Origin: Pseudomonas sp. UMAB-08
Lineage (GTDB): Bacteria; Pseudomonadota; Gammaproteobacteria; Pseudomonadales; Pseudomonadaceae
DNA length: 64,000 nucleotides
NCBI RefSeq assembly: GCF_900095225.1
Contig: NZ_LT607414.1
Coordinates: 1-64,000, forward strand
Direction: 5' to 3'
Shown here: positions 56,465 to 64,000 of the stretch, piece by piece
Numbering within the stretch: the first letter of the stretch is position 1
Layout of the letters: each line of letters begins with the position of its first letter
The notes under the pieces: model-generated
Database searches by the model: none
What the model was told of the DNA's origin: nothing
The model's input: only the letters and a program-made list of their open reading frames with translations
Program-made: the position numbers and the translations under genes

Positions 56465-56812
56465 ATGAATCCTGAGCAAGTGGCGCAGTTTTGTCTGCAA
56501 CTGCCTGGTGCCCGCGAGGATTACAAATGGGGGGGCACCCGAGTGTTTTCAGTGGCAACAAACAAGATGTTCGCTGTGCTTGATCTGGCAGGCGCCGGGC
56601 TGTCGTTCAAAATCGGTGCCGAGCTGTTTCTGGGTTATGTCGACCGACCGGGTATCCGCCCCGCGCCCTATCTGGCGCGCGCGTACTGGATCAGCGTGGC
56701 ACCGCCCTACCCCATGAGCGACAACGAGTTGCGCGATCTGCTGACACGCTCGCATCAGTTGGTGGTGAGCAAATTGCCCAAAATCCGACAGGTAGGTTTG
56801 AAGGTGTCATGA
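56465..56812 (+). CDS. MmcQ/YjbR-type small protein
   Basis: 115 residues from the ATG at 56465. The MmcQ/YjbR fold is shown by FCLQLPGAREDYKWGGTRVF, GAGLSFKIGAE and the closing LLTRSHQLVVSKLPK. YjbR proteins have a CyaY-like or DNA-binding alpha/beta fold and no proven enzyme activity. It begins 27 bp after the LysR stop and could be co-transcribed. Its 3' end overlaps the convergent DUF1294 gene by 6 bp. Confidence 0.85.
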   Translation: MNPEQVAQFCLQLPGAREDYKWGGTRVFSVATNKMFAVLDLAGAGLSFKIGAELFLGYVDRPGIRPAPYLARAYWISVAPPYPMSDNELRDLLTRSHQLVVSKLPKIRQVGLKVS

Positions 56813-57268
56813 GAAATGGCGGGCCAGGAAATTGCCTTGCAGAAACAAGAGGTCGATCCAGAACACCTGATGCAGCAGAACGATCATCCAGAACACCGTT
56901 TGATAAGAGAGTTTGCGGGTTTTGTGCCGAAAGCGTTGCTGTGCCAGCAAGGCACCCGGCCAGCCGCCCAGCAACTCGACGCCATGCAGGACTTTCTCCG
57001 GCATGCGCCAGCCGTCATTGCGGGCCCTGTTTTTATCGTGCCAATAGAGAAAGAACGCCAGCAAACTCATCACTGCGTAAGCGCTGGCCGGGATCGCTGA
57101 AACGCCCCTGATTGCCATCGACAGCGCGCCGAAGCCTGGCAACGCGCACAACCCCAAGAGGATGAGGAGCTTGAGCCGAACATGCTGCACCGACTGTTTT
57201 GGCCGGCGTGCATCGGCGCCTGGCTTGCCCTGTCCAGACTTTCCTTGAGACTGCGTGCGTTGCTCCAT
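56807..57268 (-). CDS. DUF1294 membrane protein
   Basis: 153 residues. A basic, Gln-rich N-terminal tail (~28 residues) is followed by three or four membrane helices. Conserved DUF1294 features are YWHDKNRARNDGWRMPE, ELLGGWPGALLAQQ and FRHKTRKLSYQ. Inner-membrane protein of unknown function. In some relatives the same domain is fused to a cold-shock domain, which is absent here. AAGGA lies 8 nt before the ATG. It is 12 bp from uppP and likely co-transcribed with it. Confidence 0.85.
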   Translation of the reverse strand: MEQRTQSQGKSGQGKPGADARRPKQSVQHVRLKLLILLGLCALPGFGALSMAIRGVSAIPASAYAVMSLLAFFLYWHDKNRARNDGWRMPEKVLHGVELLGGWPGALLAQQRFRHKTRKLSYQTVFWMIVLLHQVFWIDLLFLQGNFLARHFS

Positions 57269-57279
57269 CGGTTTGATCC

Positions 57280-58110
57280 TTACGCGGCCGCAGAGGACCA
57301 GTCGATCCAGCCAAACTGCCAGGTCGCCAGAATCACCAGGCCGAAAGCGATCCGGTACCAGGCAAACACCGCATAGGTATGGGTGGAGATGAACTTGAGC
57401 AGCGCGCGAACCGCGATCATGGCGAAAATGAACGAGGTCACAAAACCGATGGCAATCACCGGCAAATCATCGTGCTGGAACAGAGTGCGATATTTATAGG
57501 CCGAATAGACCGCCGCACCGACCATGGTTGGCATGGCGAGGAAGAACGAGAACTCGGTAGCCGCCTTGCGTGACAGGCCGAACAGCAGTCCGCCGATGAT
57601 GGTTGCGCCAGAACGCGAGGTGCCGGGAATCATCGCCAGACACTGAGCACAACCCACTTTCAGGGCATCGACCCAGGTCATTTCATCGACGGTTTCCGCG
57701 CGCACTACATGTTGGCGGCGCTCGGCCCACAACATGATCACCCCGCCCACCACCAAGGCTGTCGCGACAGTGATCGGGTTGAACAGGTATTTGTGAATCA
57801 AATCGGCAAACAACACCCCAAGCACAATGGCCGGGAGGACACCAATAATCAGGTTAACCGTGAAGCGTTGCGCTTCAGCCTGTTTAGGCAGCCCGATGAC
57901 CACATCGATAATCTTGCGTCGAAACTCCCAGACCACCGCCAGAATCGCCCCTAGCTGGATAATGATGTTGAAGGCCATCGCCCTCTCACCGCCAAAATTG
58001 ATCAAGTCCGCGACAATAATCTGGTGACCGGTGCTGGAAACCGGCAAAAACTCGGTCAACCCTTCTACAACCCCAAGAATCAATGCCTGTGCGGCAGTCC
58101 AAAGATCCAT
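57280..58110 (-). CDS. uppP: Undecaprenyl-diphosphatase
   Basis: 276 residues with about eight membrane helices. It recycles undecaprenyl diphosphate to the monophosphate lipid carrier for peptidoglycan synthesis and affects bacitracin tolerance. Conserved motifs are the glutamate-rich [17 protein letters not shown] (~residues 13-29) and [10 protein letters not shown] (~170). The start is set at 58110 to match ~277-residue homologues; ATGs at 58113 and 58140 in the same frame are possible. Also called bacA. Confidence 0.93.
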   Translation of the reverse strand: MDLWTAAQALILGVVEGLTEFLPVSSTGHQIIVADLINFGGERAMAFNIIIQLGAILAVVWEFRRKIIDVVIGLPKQAEAQRFTVNLIIGVLPAIVLGVLFADLIHKYLFNPITVATALVVGGVIMLWAERRQHVVRAETVDEMTWVDALKVGCAQCLAMIPGTSRSGATIIGGLLFGLSRKAATEFSFFLAMPTMVGAAVYSAYKYRTLFQHDDLPVIAIGFVTSFIFAMIAVRALLKFISTHTYAVFAWYRIAFGLVILATWQFGWIDWSSAAA

Positions 58111-58367
58111 CATTCCCCCATGAAGCAATGCTCTTGGCATGCCCCTTTAGTGTTTTCAATACGATTGCAGGCAAGACATGCGACGTGCGTGGGACCGACA
58201 TGATGATTGCCATAACGTGAAAATCACGTGTGCTACTCATGTTTAGTCGAAAAACGCCGAAAGCCTATCAGACATGATGAATTAACGCTCTAGCATGCCC
58301 CGCATGGCGCATACTTTGATCCGATTGTAAGACGAAAAAAGAACAATATTTAAAGGAGCGGAGTTTC

Positions 58368-60002
58368 ATGAATAGCTTGCGCAGTTTGTCGATCAGCCGT
58401 CGGTTGTGGCTGATCCTAGTGGTCTCTGTGCTGATGCTGTTGACGCTTGGGGGTTTGATGCTCAAGCAGATCCACACTGACCTGTATGCCGCCAAGGCGG
58501 AAAAAACCCAGCAGATTGTGGAGGCCGCCGGTGGCATCCTCTCGTACTTCCACGGCCAGGAAACCTCCGGCAAGCTCACTCGTGAACAAGCCCAACAACA
58601 AGCCCAGGCTGCAGTACGCGGGTTGCGCTACAACCAGAACGAGTATTTTTGGATCAACGACCTGCGACCGGTGATGATCATGCACCCGGTCAATCAGAAG
58701 CTTGAAGGCCAGGACCTGTCTGCGATCAAAGACCCGGATGGCGTTGCTCTGTTTAACGAGATGGTTACTGTCGCCAAAACCAAAGGCGCAGGTCCCATCG
58801 GCTATCGCTGGCCGAAACCTGGCTCCAGCGAACCCGTGGAGAAAACCTCTTATGTGAAATTGTTCGAGCCTTGGGGCTGGATACTCGGTTCAGGCGTGTA
58901 CATCGATGATATGCAGGCCGAGTTCTACGGCCAGGTGTGGAAAGCTTCCTTTGCAGGCCTGAGCATCGCGCTGGTCATGGCGCTGCTGGTGGTGATGATT
59001 TCCCGAAGCATTGTCCGGCCATTACAGGATGCCGTCGACGCCATGGCCAACATCGCCAGCGGTGAAAGTGACCTGACACGGAGTCTGGATACTCACGGTC
59101 AGGACGAAGTCTCGCAACTCGCGACCCACTTCAACGCCTTCACGACAAAAATGCATACGGTCGTGCGCCAATTGCTGGAAGCTGCTGCGGCATTGGGCCA
59201 AGCAGCCACTGAACTGGGCAGCAACGCAAGCCAGGCTCAAACGCACAGTGAGCAACAGTCGCAACAAATGGAGTTGGTGGCCACGGCCATTAATGAAGTG
59301 ACCTACGGCGTACAGGATGTCGCGAAAAACGCCGAACAGGCCGCCAGCGAAATGCGCGACGCCGAAGCCCAGGCCAAACAAGGGCAGGTCAATATCGAAA
59401 GCAGCCTGCGCCAGATCGATCAATTGTCTAGCACCATCACCCAGGCGGTGACCGTTATTCAAACCCTCGCGGCGGAAAGCACGCAGATCGGCAGTGTCCT
59501 GGAGGTGATTCGTTCTATTGCCGACCAGACCAACCTGCTGGCGTTGAACGCTGCCATCGAAGCGGCTCGCGCTGGTGAACAAGGCCGTGGCTTTGCTGTG
59601 GTAGCCGATGAGGTGCGCCTGTTGGCACAACGCACGCAAAAATCGACGGCTGAAATTCAGTCGATGATTGAACGCCTGCAACACCATTCCGATGCGGCAG
59701 TCAAAGTCATCGGCGACAGCAGTCACGCTTCGCAGCTAACCATCGAGCAAGCCAGCCAGGCCGGTGAAAGCCTGAACTCGATTGCTCAGGCATTGCGCAA
59801 CCTCAATGGCCTGAACGCCTCAATCGCCAGCGCGACCCTGCAACAGGCGCATGTGGTCGAGGACATCAATCAGAACGTCACCCAGGCGGCTGGTCTGTCA
59901 CAAAACACCACCTACGCGGCCGAACGCTCCAGTGAAGCCAGTGTGCACCTGCGAGACCTGAGCAATCAGTTGAATCGATTGCTGGGTCAGTTTCGGGTAT
60001 AG
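58368..60002 (+). CDS. Methyl-accepting chemotaxis protein with single-Cache sensor
   Basis: 544 residues. Membrane helix 1 (~13-33), a periplasmic sCache_2 domain (~35-190; [17 protein letters not shown] and [13 protein letters not shown] are its signatures) and helix 2 (~193-213) are followed by a HAMP domain. The cytoplasmic coiled coil has the signalling tip [20 protein letters not shown]. No C-terminal CheR-binding pentapeptide is seen. sCache_2 receptors of pseudomonads often sense C2-C4 organic acids; the ligand here is unknown. AAAGGAG precedes the ATG. Confidence 0.92.
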   Translation: MNSLRSLSISRRLWLILVVSVLMLLTLGGLMLKQIHTDLYAAKAEKTQQIVEAAGGILSYFHGQETSGKLTREQAQQQAQAAVRGLRYNQNEYFWINDLRPVMIMHPVNQKLEGQDLSAIKDPDGVALFNEMVTVAKTKGAGPIGYRWPKPGSSEPVEKTSYVKLFEPWGWILGSGVYIDDMQAEFYGQVWKASFAGLSIALVMALLVVMISRSIVRPLQDAVDAMANIASGESDLTRSLDTHGQDEVSQLATHFNAFTTKMHTVVRQLLEAAAALGQAATELGSNASQAQTHSEQQSQQMELVATAINEVTYGVQDVAKNAEQAASEMRDAEAQAKQGQVNIESSLRQIDQLSSTITQAVTVIQTLAAESTQIGSVLEVIRSIADQTNLLALNAAIEAARAGEQGRGFAVVADEVRLLAQRTQKSTAEIQSMIERLQHHSDAAVKVIGDSSHASQLTIEQASQAGESLNSIAQALRNLNGLNASIASATLQQAHVVEDINQNVTQAAGLSQNTTYAAERSSEASVHLRDLSNQLNRLLGQFRV

Positions 60003-60025
60003 ACCTGATCCCACAGGATGTATAA

Positions 60026-60046
60026 GGGCACTTGCTACAAGTGCCC
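60026..60046 (+). terminator. Hairpin after the chemoreceptor gene
   Basis: GGGCACTTG (60026-60034), loop CTA, CAAGTGCCC (60038-60046), 23 bp after the stop. No T-run follows, so termination strength is uncertain. Confidence 0.5.
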
Positions 60047-60145
60047 TGCCTCACGCCCGTTGTTGTAAAGCCATCCCCCTCGCCTCGCGCTTATCCGCTT
60101 ACAATCGTCCCCCCGATTTCCCCTCGTGTCCCCTAAGGAGTTGTC

Positions 60146-60712
60146 ATGTCCGGGCTTGAACTGTTCGCGGCCGTGCTAGGCGTGATCGCCGTATGGCTGA
60201 CGGTGAAACAGAATGCCTGGTGCTGGCCCATCGGCCTGGTCATGGTGCTGCTTTATTCTTGGGTTTTCTTTGAGGTGAAGCTGTACTCGGACATGCTTTT
60301 GCAAATGATCTATGCCGTGTTGCAGCTTTACGGCTGGAGGCAATGGACCCGGCGAAGCGAGGTGCAGCAAGGTCGCGTCATCACGTATCTGGGCACCGGC
60401 CCGCTGTTGTTCAGTCTGGCGCTGGGCGCGTTGCTCAGCGTGGCGTTAGGCGCTGCAATGGCTCACTTTACCGACGCGGCACAACCCTGGCTGGACGCCG
60501 CGCTGACCGGTTTCAGCTTGGTGGCCCAAGTATGGATGGCGCAAAAACGCATCCAGTGTTGGCCTCTGTGGATGGTGCTGGATGTGATTTTCGTCGGCCT
60601 GTTCCTTTATAAGGGCCTGTACCTCACCGCGGCACTGTATGCGTTATTTATGCTGATCGCCTTACTGGGCTGGCGCGAATGGCGCAATCATCAGGCTCTG
60701 GCAGCCCGATGA
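60146..60712 (+). CDS. pnuC: Nicotinamide riboside transporter PnuC
   Basis: 188 residues with about six or seven membrane helices. The family pattern WCWPIGLVMVLLYSWVFFEVK, then LYSDMLLQMIYAVLQLYGWRQW and WPLWMVLDVIFVGLFLYKGLYLTA, is clear. PnuC brings nicotinamide riboside across the inner membrane by facilitated diffusion, driven by phosphorylation inside. AAGGAG precedes the ATG. It overlaps the kinase gene in ATGA. No upstream riboswitch could be identified by eye. Confidence 0.92.
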   Translation: MSGLELFAAVLGVIAVWLTVKQNAWCWPIGLVMVLLYSWVFFEVKLYSDMLLQMIYAVLQLYGWRQWTRRSEVQQGRVITYLGTGPLLFSLALGALLSVALGAAMAHFTDAAQPWLDAALTGFSLVAQVWMAQKRIQCWPLWMVLDVIFVGLFLYKGLYLTAALYALFMLIALLGWREWRNHQALAAR

Positions 60713-61236
60713 AAGTGCTGGTGCTGGCGGGACCTGAATCCAGTGGCAAAAGCTGGCTCGCGGCCCGGATACAAGCCCGCTTCGGCGGTGAACTGGTGAG
60801 TGAATATGTTCGCTACTTCATCGAACAACAGGCACGCGATACTTGCTACGCCGATATCCAGAGCATTGCAGAGGGTCAACTGGCCTGGGAAGACGCTGCT
60901 CGAGCGAGGCAGCCTGGACTGCTTATTCTCGACACCCACCTGCTGAGCAATATGCTCTGGAGCCACACTCTATTCGGCGATTGCCCTGGCTGGCTCGAAC
61001 AGCAGCTTTTAGCTCGCCATTACGATTTGCACCTGTTGTTGGCACCTGAAGGGGTCGACTGGATCAGCGATGGTCAACGCTGCCAGCCGGCCCTGAGTGA
61101 GCGCCAGGCGTTTTTTGCAGCCAGCCAGCAATGGTTGGAGCGCCATCAACAACCGTACTGCGTAATCAGTGGCAAGCAGGACAGCCGGCGCGAACAGGCA
61201 TTTGCGTCTATCGGTCTTTTATTGAGTGTGCCATAA
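60709..61236 (+). CDS. NadR-type ribosylnicotinamide kinase
   Basis: 175 residues from the ATG that overlaps the pnuC stop; an upstream in-frame start at 60679 is unlikely. P-loop GPESSGKSWLA (~residues 8-18), then SEYVRYFIEQQ and a LILDTHLLSNMLW segment matching the kinase domain of NadR. The helix-turn-helix and adenylyltransferase domains of full NadR are absent, so this is a stand-alone kinase. Phosphorylating nicotinamide riboside to NMN traps the substrate imported by PnuC for NAD synthesis. Confidence 0.87.
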   Translation: MKVLVLAGPESSGKSWLAARIQARFGGELVSEYVRYFIEQQARDTCYADIQSIAEGQLAWEDAARARQPGLLILDTHLLSNMLWSHTLFGDCPGWLEQQLLARHYDLHLLLAPEGVDWISDGQRCQPALSERQAFFAASQQWLERHQQPYCVISGKQDSRREQAFASIGLLLSVP

Positions 61237-61568
61237 GCCGCTTCAAGGTCGATTCGCGGTAGCGGATGTCCATTTATGAAACACATCACTCACGCTAAAA
61301 GCCCGAGCCAGACAGGTTCAGCTTTTTATCGATCAATCTGTTAAGCCAGTGATACAGCCGGCAGCGAGATCGATTGTCTCCACAGCCTGATGTGCAGGCT
61401 CTTCTATCCAATTGAAGCTGTTTCACCATCGTTACATCGATGCTGAAAGCCTTTGAGCTATCACGCTCAACCCATTGATTTGCTTAACACTATTAAAAGC
61501 GGCACAGCTCCTGCTCTCCTTCTTGCATCGCTGATTAGGGCCAGCGCATCAACTAAGGAAGAGCAGTC
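61237..61568 (+). promoter_or_regulatory. Upstream region of the fap operon
   Basis: About 330 bp without a supported gene, containing the candidate sigma-54 promoter at 61501-61514 and an unassigned AT-rich stretch near 61320. An open frame from 61453 lacks a ribosome site. Confidence 0.4.
61501..61514 (+). promoter_or_regulatory. Candidate sigma-54 (RpoN) promoter of fapABC
   Basis: GGCAC-AGCTC-CTGC: the invariant GG (61501-61502) and GC (61513-61514) are exactly 10 nt apart, as RpoN promoters require, with GGCAC matching the -24 core and CTGC close to TTGC at -12. Predicted start of transcription about 61526, 43 bp before fapA. Supported by sequence only. Confidence 0.5.
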
Positions 61569-62012
61569 ATGGGGCGTTTTGAAAAGGGTATGTTTGGCCT
61601 CCTATTCGTCGGATGCGTCAGCGGCGCGTCCTTTAGTCTCCCCGCACACGCAGGCGACGGCGTTATTGTCTTGCAGCGCACCGTTCAGCCCCATGTTGCC
61701 ACTCGTTCACTGATGCGCCCGGACCCAAATCCCACCACGGTTAACACTAATGTTTCCAGCCGGGTCACCGGGGCACTGGATAACGGCGAGTTGTCAGACG
61801 GTGATTTCGCCAATGTCACCAGCGGCGCCACGATCAACCACTTGCTTATGCCTAACGGCACCCTGCACGGCTTGAATACAGTTGATCGAGGGGTGTCCAC
61901 AGGGCTGGGCGCCAGTCATTCGGGCGGTGCCACTGGCGGTATAGGCGGTCAGGTCACCAGTTCCGTCCAGCAAGGTCTTGCTCCGTTGCGCATGATGACG
62001 GGAGACCGCTGA
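61569..62012 (+). CDS. fapA: Fap amyloid accessory protein FapA
   Basis: 147 residues with a signal peptide ending near AHA (residue ~28), hence exported. The mature part has low complexity with many Gly, Ser and Thr residues (GASHSGGATGGIGGQVTSSV). It lacks the amyloid repeats of FapB and FapC. AAGGAAGAG precedes the ATG. Position as first gene before FapB and FapC identifies it. FapA has been proposed to act as a chaperone or to influence the FapB/FapC balance in fibres. The identification rests on gene order more than sequence. Confidence 0.75.
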   Translation: MGRFEKGMFGLLFVGCVSGASFSLPAHAGDGVIVLQRTVQPHVATRSLMRPDPNPTTVNTNVSSRVTGALDNGELSDGDFANVTSGATINHLLMPNGTLHGLNTVDRGVSTGLGASHSGGATGGIGGQVTSSVQQGLAPLRMMTGDR

Positions 62013-62013
62013 G

Positions 62014-62595
62014 ATGACCCGCTCACTCCTCATGGTAGCCATGTTCTGCTCCTGCGCGGCCCTGGCCGACTCAAACACCCCTGTGGTTGATCAGGCAGTC
62101 ATTGGCAGCGCTGGCCAGAACTATCAAGGCAACTTTTCCGTCAACCAGGCTGCTGGCGATCAACAGCAACAAATCAATGGCCGGGCCATCGCCATTGGTA
62201 CTACTGAAGCACAGGCCACTGGCCAATATCGTCAACAACTCAATACCCGGATCGACCCGCTACGAAACGCGCGATCAGCCATCGAAGGCAGCGCCTTCAG
62301 CAATGGCAGCGGGATCCTGGGGGTCAACCAGTCTTCCGGCGCCAACAATCAACAAATTAACGCAGTGCGCCTGGGCATCAGTGCCCAGGCGCAAAGCATC
62401 GACGACAGCGTCCTGTCACAGCAAAACGTGGCGCTGTTGCAAGGCTCCGGCACAACCGAGCACTCCCCCGGCAACCGCCAGGTCGCTACCAGCGATCAGG
62501 CCTTCACCGGTAGTCGAGGGGTTGTTCAGTTGAACCAGAGCGCTGGGGTGGGAAACCAATCGGTCAACACCCTGAGCGTAAGGGTCTCCAACTGA
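62014..62595 (+). CDS. fapB: Minor amyloid subunit / nucleator FapB
   Basis: 193 residues with a signal peptide (cleavage near LAD, residue ~19). Three imperfect amyloid repeats lie at about residues 39-61, 100-121 and 169-191, each with the core GxxxVNQ(A/S)(A/S)G..(Q/N)Q.(I/V)N (for example GVNQSSGANNQQIN). The linkers are Gln- and Ser-rich. FapB is considered the nucleator of FapC fibres at the cell surface. It starts 2 nt after the fapA stop region, so it depends on coupled translation. Confidence 0.85.
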   Translation: MTRSLLMVAMFCSCAALADSNTPVVDQAVIGSAGQNYQGNFSVNQAAGDQQQQINGRAIAIGTTEAQATGQYRQQLNTRIDPLRNARSAIEGSAFSNGSGILGVNQSSGANNQQINAVRLGISAQAQSIDDSVLSQQNVALLQGSGTTEHSPGNRQVATSDQAFTGSRGVVQLNQSAGVGNQSVNTLSVRVSN

Positions 62596-62659
62596 CCCAA
62601 AGCGGTACAGCAACACAACGTTCCAACACTTAGCAATCTAATAAGAATGGAGAAACACC

Positions 62660-63637
62660 ATGAAACCTACAATGGCAATCAAGCCTCTGGTCTTCGCACT
62701 GGCAGCGATCATGGCTGTGGCAGCACAAGCCGATGGACGCGGTGGTAACAATAACAACCACAACGGCCATGAAAACAATGATCCTAGCCCCCTGCTCGGG
62801 CTTCTGATCAATGCTGGTTCTGCCGCAACAGTGATGGATTCACAAAACAGCTATGGCAACACGGTCCTCAACCAAGGCACTCGAAACAGCGCCACGGTCG
62901 ATAGCTCGGGTTCCAATGCCAATGGCAACCTGGGGATTAACGTCGCGGGCGGCGACGCTAACCAACAGGACAACGCTGCTGCCATCGCTACGGCCGATGA
63001 AAACTTCATTTTCGGTAGCGCGATCTCTGCATCCAGTGCCACTCAGACCAACAGCGGTAACACGGCTGCCAACTACTCCACCCGCAGCACCACCACCCTC
63101 TCGAACTCGGCCAATGGCAGCTCCGGCAACATTGGTATCAACGTGACGTCTGGCGACTACAACCAACAGAAAAACAATCTGGCGATTGCAGTGTCCGGTG
63201 GTCGGGTGGCAACAGCTTCGGCGTCGGCTAACCAAACGTCCAACGGCACCTCGGTTAGTAACTATGCTGATCGTAGTTACGAAAAAACCACCCTGAAAGC
63301 CACCGTCGATGTGACAGGCAGCTATAAAGGTAAAGGGGAAGGCTACGTTTACGACAACGACAGTCATGGTGGCGGTTGGGGCAACAATGACAGCCGCAAC
63401 AACAATGACAAAAACAAATTGGCCTTCACTGAAAGTGGCACTGTGGAGTTGAGCGGCGTAGCGACCTATCAGGTGTTGACCCCTACTGGTTGGGCAAATC
63501 CTGTGACCAACAGCGCGACCCTGAGCAACTCGCTGAACAATGTGTCGGGTAACGTCGGCGCTAACGTTTCTGCGGGCATTGGCAACCAACAAAGCAACTC
63601 GCTGTCCATCGCCGCAGGCTGCAAAGCCTGCATGTAA
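62660..63637 (+). CDS. fapC: Major functional amyloid subunit FapC
   Basis: 325 residues, signal peptide to about residue 24 (AAQA). Three amyloid repeats lie at about 77-110, 145-178 and 285-320, with the conserved pattern G(N)xGINVxxGDxNQQxN. The linker between repeats 1 and 2 is ~35 residues and that between 2 and 3 is ~107, the latter Gly/Asn/His-rich (HGGGWGNNDSRNNND). The protein ends in a CKAC motif, the C-terminal CxxC known for FapC. It forms the extracellular fibre that stiffens biofilm. GGAG precedes the ATG, and a strong terminator follows. Confidence 0.92.
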   Translation: MKPTMAIKPLVFALAAIMAVAAQADGRGGNNNNHNGHENNDPSPLLGLLINAGSAATVMDSQNSYGNTVLNQGTRNSATVDSSGSNANGNLGINVAGGDANQQDNAAAIATADENFIFGSAISASSATQTNSGNTAANYSTRSTTTLSNSANGSSGNIGINVTSGDYNQQKNNLAIAVSGGRVATASASANQTSNGTSVSNYADRSYEKTTLKATVDVTGSYKGKGEGYVYDNDSHGGGWGNNDSRNNNDKNKLAFTESGTVELSGVATYQVLTPTGWANPVTNSATLSNSLNNVSGNVGANVSAGIGNQQSNSLSIAAGCKACM

Positions 63638-63652
63638 GTGCGACGGTAATCA

Positions 63653-63679
63653 GGGGTTCTCGCAAGAGAACCCCTTTTT
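63653..63679 (+). terminator. Intrinsic terminator between fapC and fapD
   Basis: GGGGTTCTC (63653-63661), loop GCAA, GAGAACCCC (63666-63674), then TTTTT: a textbook terminator 15 bp after the fapC stop and 55 bp before fapD. It should make fapDEF expression much lower than fapABC. Confidence 0.9.
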
Positions 63680-63734
63680 CCAAGCGTTATTGGAAGTCTT
63701 ACTTTGCTGAAGTGACTCAAACGTCCAAGGCGTA

Positions 63735-64000
63735 ATGATCATGCGCAGTATCGCCCTCTTCTGCCTGTTGTTGATTGCTGGCCTGTCACAAGCAGGTCAA
63801 ATGGCGGTCCCCGGTTTGCCGGGTGCCAATCTGATCTACAAGCACGTTCAGAGCTTGCGCGAACGGCGTTTCAGCGATCTGGTGGAACAAAAAACTGATT
63901 TCAGCTGTGGCGCTGCCGCGCTGGCCACTGTGTTGCGTCAGGCCTACTGGCTCGACGTGACTGAGAACCAGCTTATCGAAGGCATGCTCCTCACTGCGGA
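63735..64000 (+). CDS. fapD: FapD, C39-like cysteine peptidase (partial, runs off window)
   Basis: At least 88 residues visible; the gene continues beyond the window edge. Signal peptide MIMRSIALFCLLLIAGLSQA, then a mature start with LPGANLIYKHVQSLRERRFS and the peptidase C39-like active-site region DFSCGAAALATVLRQAYW, in which the cysteine at residue ~58 is the nucleophile. FapD is needed for Fap fibre secretion and possibly processes another Fap protein. The start could be at 63735 or 63741. Confidence 0.88.
   Translation, partial: MIMRSIALFCLLLIAGLSQAGQMAVPGLPGANLIYKHVQSLRERRFSDLVEQKTDFSCGAAALATVLRQAYWLDVTENQLIEGMLLTA

Noticed and set aside
62840..63592. 250-codon Val/Arg-rich frame antisense to fapC, and the repeated units within fapB/fapC
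   Set aside because: The frame is a shadow of FapC. The repeats are protein-level amyloid repeats, not a CRISPR array or DNA repeat element.

Overview
The window reads as a chromosomal segment of a Pseudomonas species, most likely from the fluorescens/putida side of the genus. The signs are an MvaU-type H-NS-like silencer, a mexEF-oprN efflux operon, a gnd-zwf pair close to a glgA-treZ-malQ-treY-glgX cluster, and the start of a fap functional-amyloid operon. Most of it is ordinary GC-rich core genome with short intergenic gaps. No rRNA, tRNA, insertion sequence or CRISPR array was found.

Layout. (1) 0.1-7.4 kb, minus strand: a three-gene anti-phage cassette with the composition of AVAST type 1, namely an MBL-fold hydrolase, a 1941-residue trypsin-like protease fused to a STAND NTPase, and a small third protein. 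It looks less GC-rich than its surroundings (estimated by eye). It is followed at 7.4-8.2 kb by a gene-poor scar with a tandem 12-bp repeat, part of which recurs at 9.8 kb. (2) 8.2-15.9 kb: adhP and the tripartite RND pump mexE-mexF-oprN. (3) 16-19.7 kb: a TPR protein, mvaU (TTG start), an orphan terminator that may mark a small RNA, a DUF4946 protein and gloA. (4) 19.7-22 kb: ahpC-ahpF with an internal terminator and a candidate OxyR site. (5) 22-24.2 kb: a divergent tyrosine recombinase/KfrA-like pair. (6) 24.2-28.4 kb: a hybrid histidine kinase, gor and galU. (7) 28.8-33.1 kb: several small proteins and lipoproteins, alkB and nhaB.

(8) 33-38.2 kb, minus strand: a tightly coupled operon gnd-zwf-HAD phosphatase-GH15 glycosidase. 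(9) 38.5-40.9 kb: a small coiled-coil protein and a phosphoethanolamine transferase. (10) 41.5-53.3 kb, plus strand: glgA-treZ-malQ-treY-DUF2934-glgX-PIG-L, which covers synthesis of alpha-1,4-glucan, its trimming and debranching, and its conversion to trehalose through TreY/TreZ. The PIG-L protein carries an altered metal motif. (11) 53.4-61.2 kb: an alpha/beta hydrolase, azoR with a divergent LysR regulator, a YjbR-like protein, a DUF1294 protein, uppP, a chemoreceptor, and a pnuC/NadR-type kinase pair for nicotinamide riboside salvage. (12) 61.5-64 kb: fapA, fapB, fapC and the first 88 codons of fapD, with a candidate sigma-54 promoter in front and a strong intrinsic terminator between fapC and fapD.

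The accessory part is the first ~8 kb, the right-hand side of a defence island whose left side lies outside the window. The most interesting signals are the Avs1-type cassette, the repeat-marked scar beside it, the probable small RNA after mvaU, the internal terminators in ahpCF and fapC/fapD, and the HPIDE substitution in the PIG-L protein. All calls come from reading the sequence. Family names rest on recognised motifs and recalled homologues, not on database searches.
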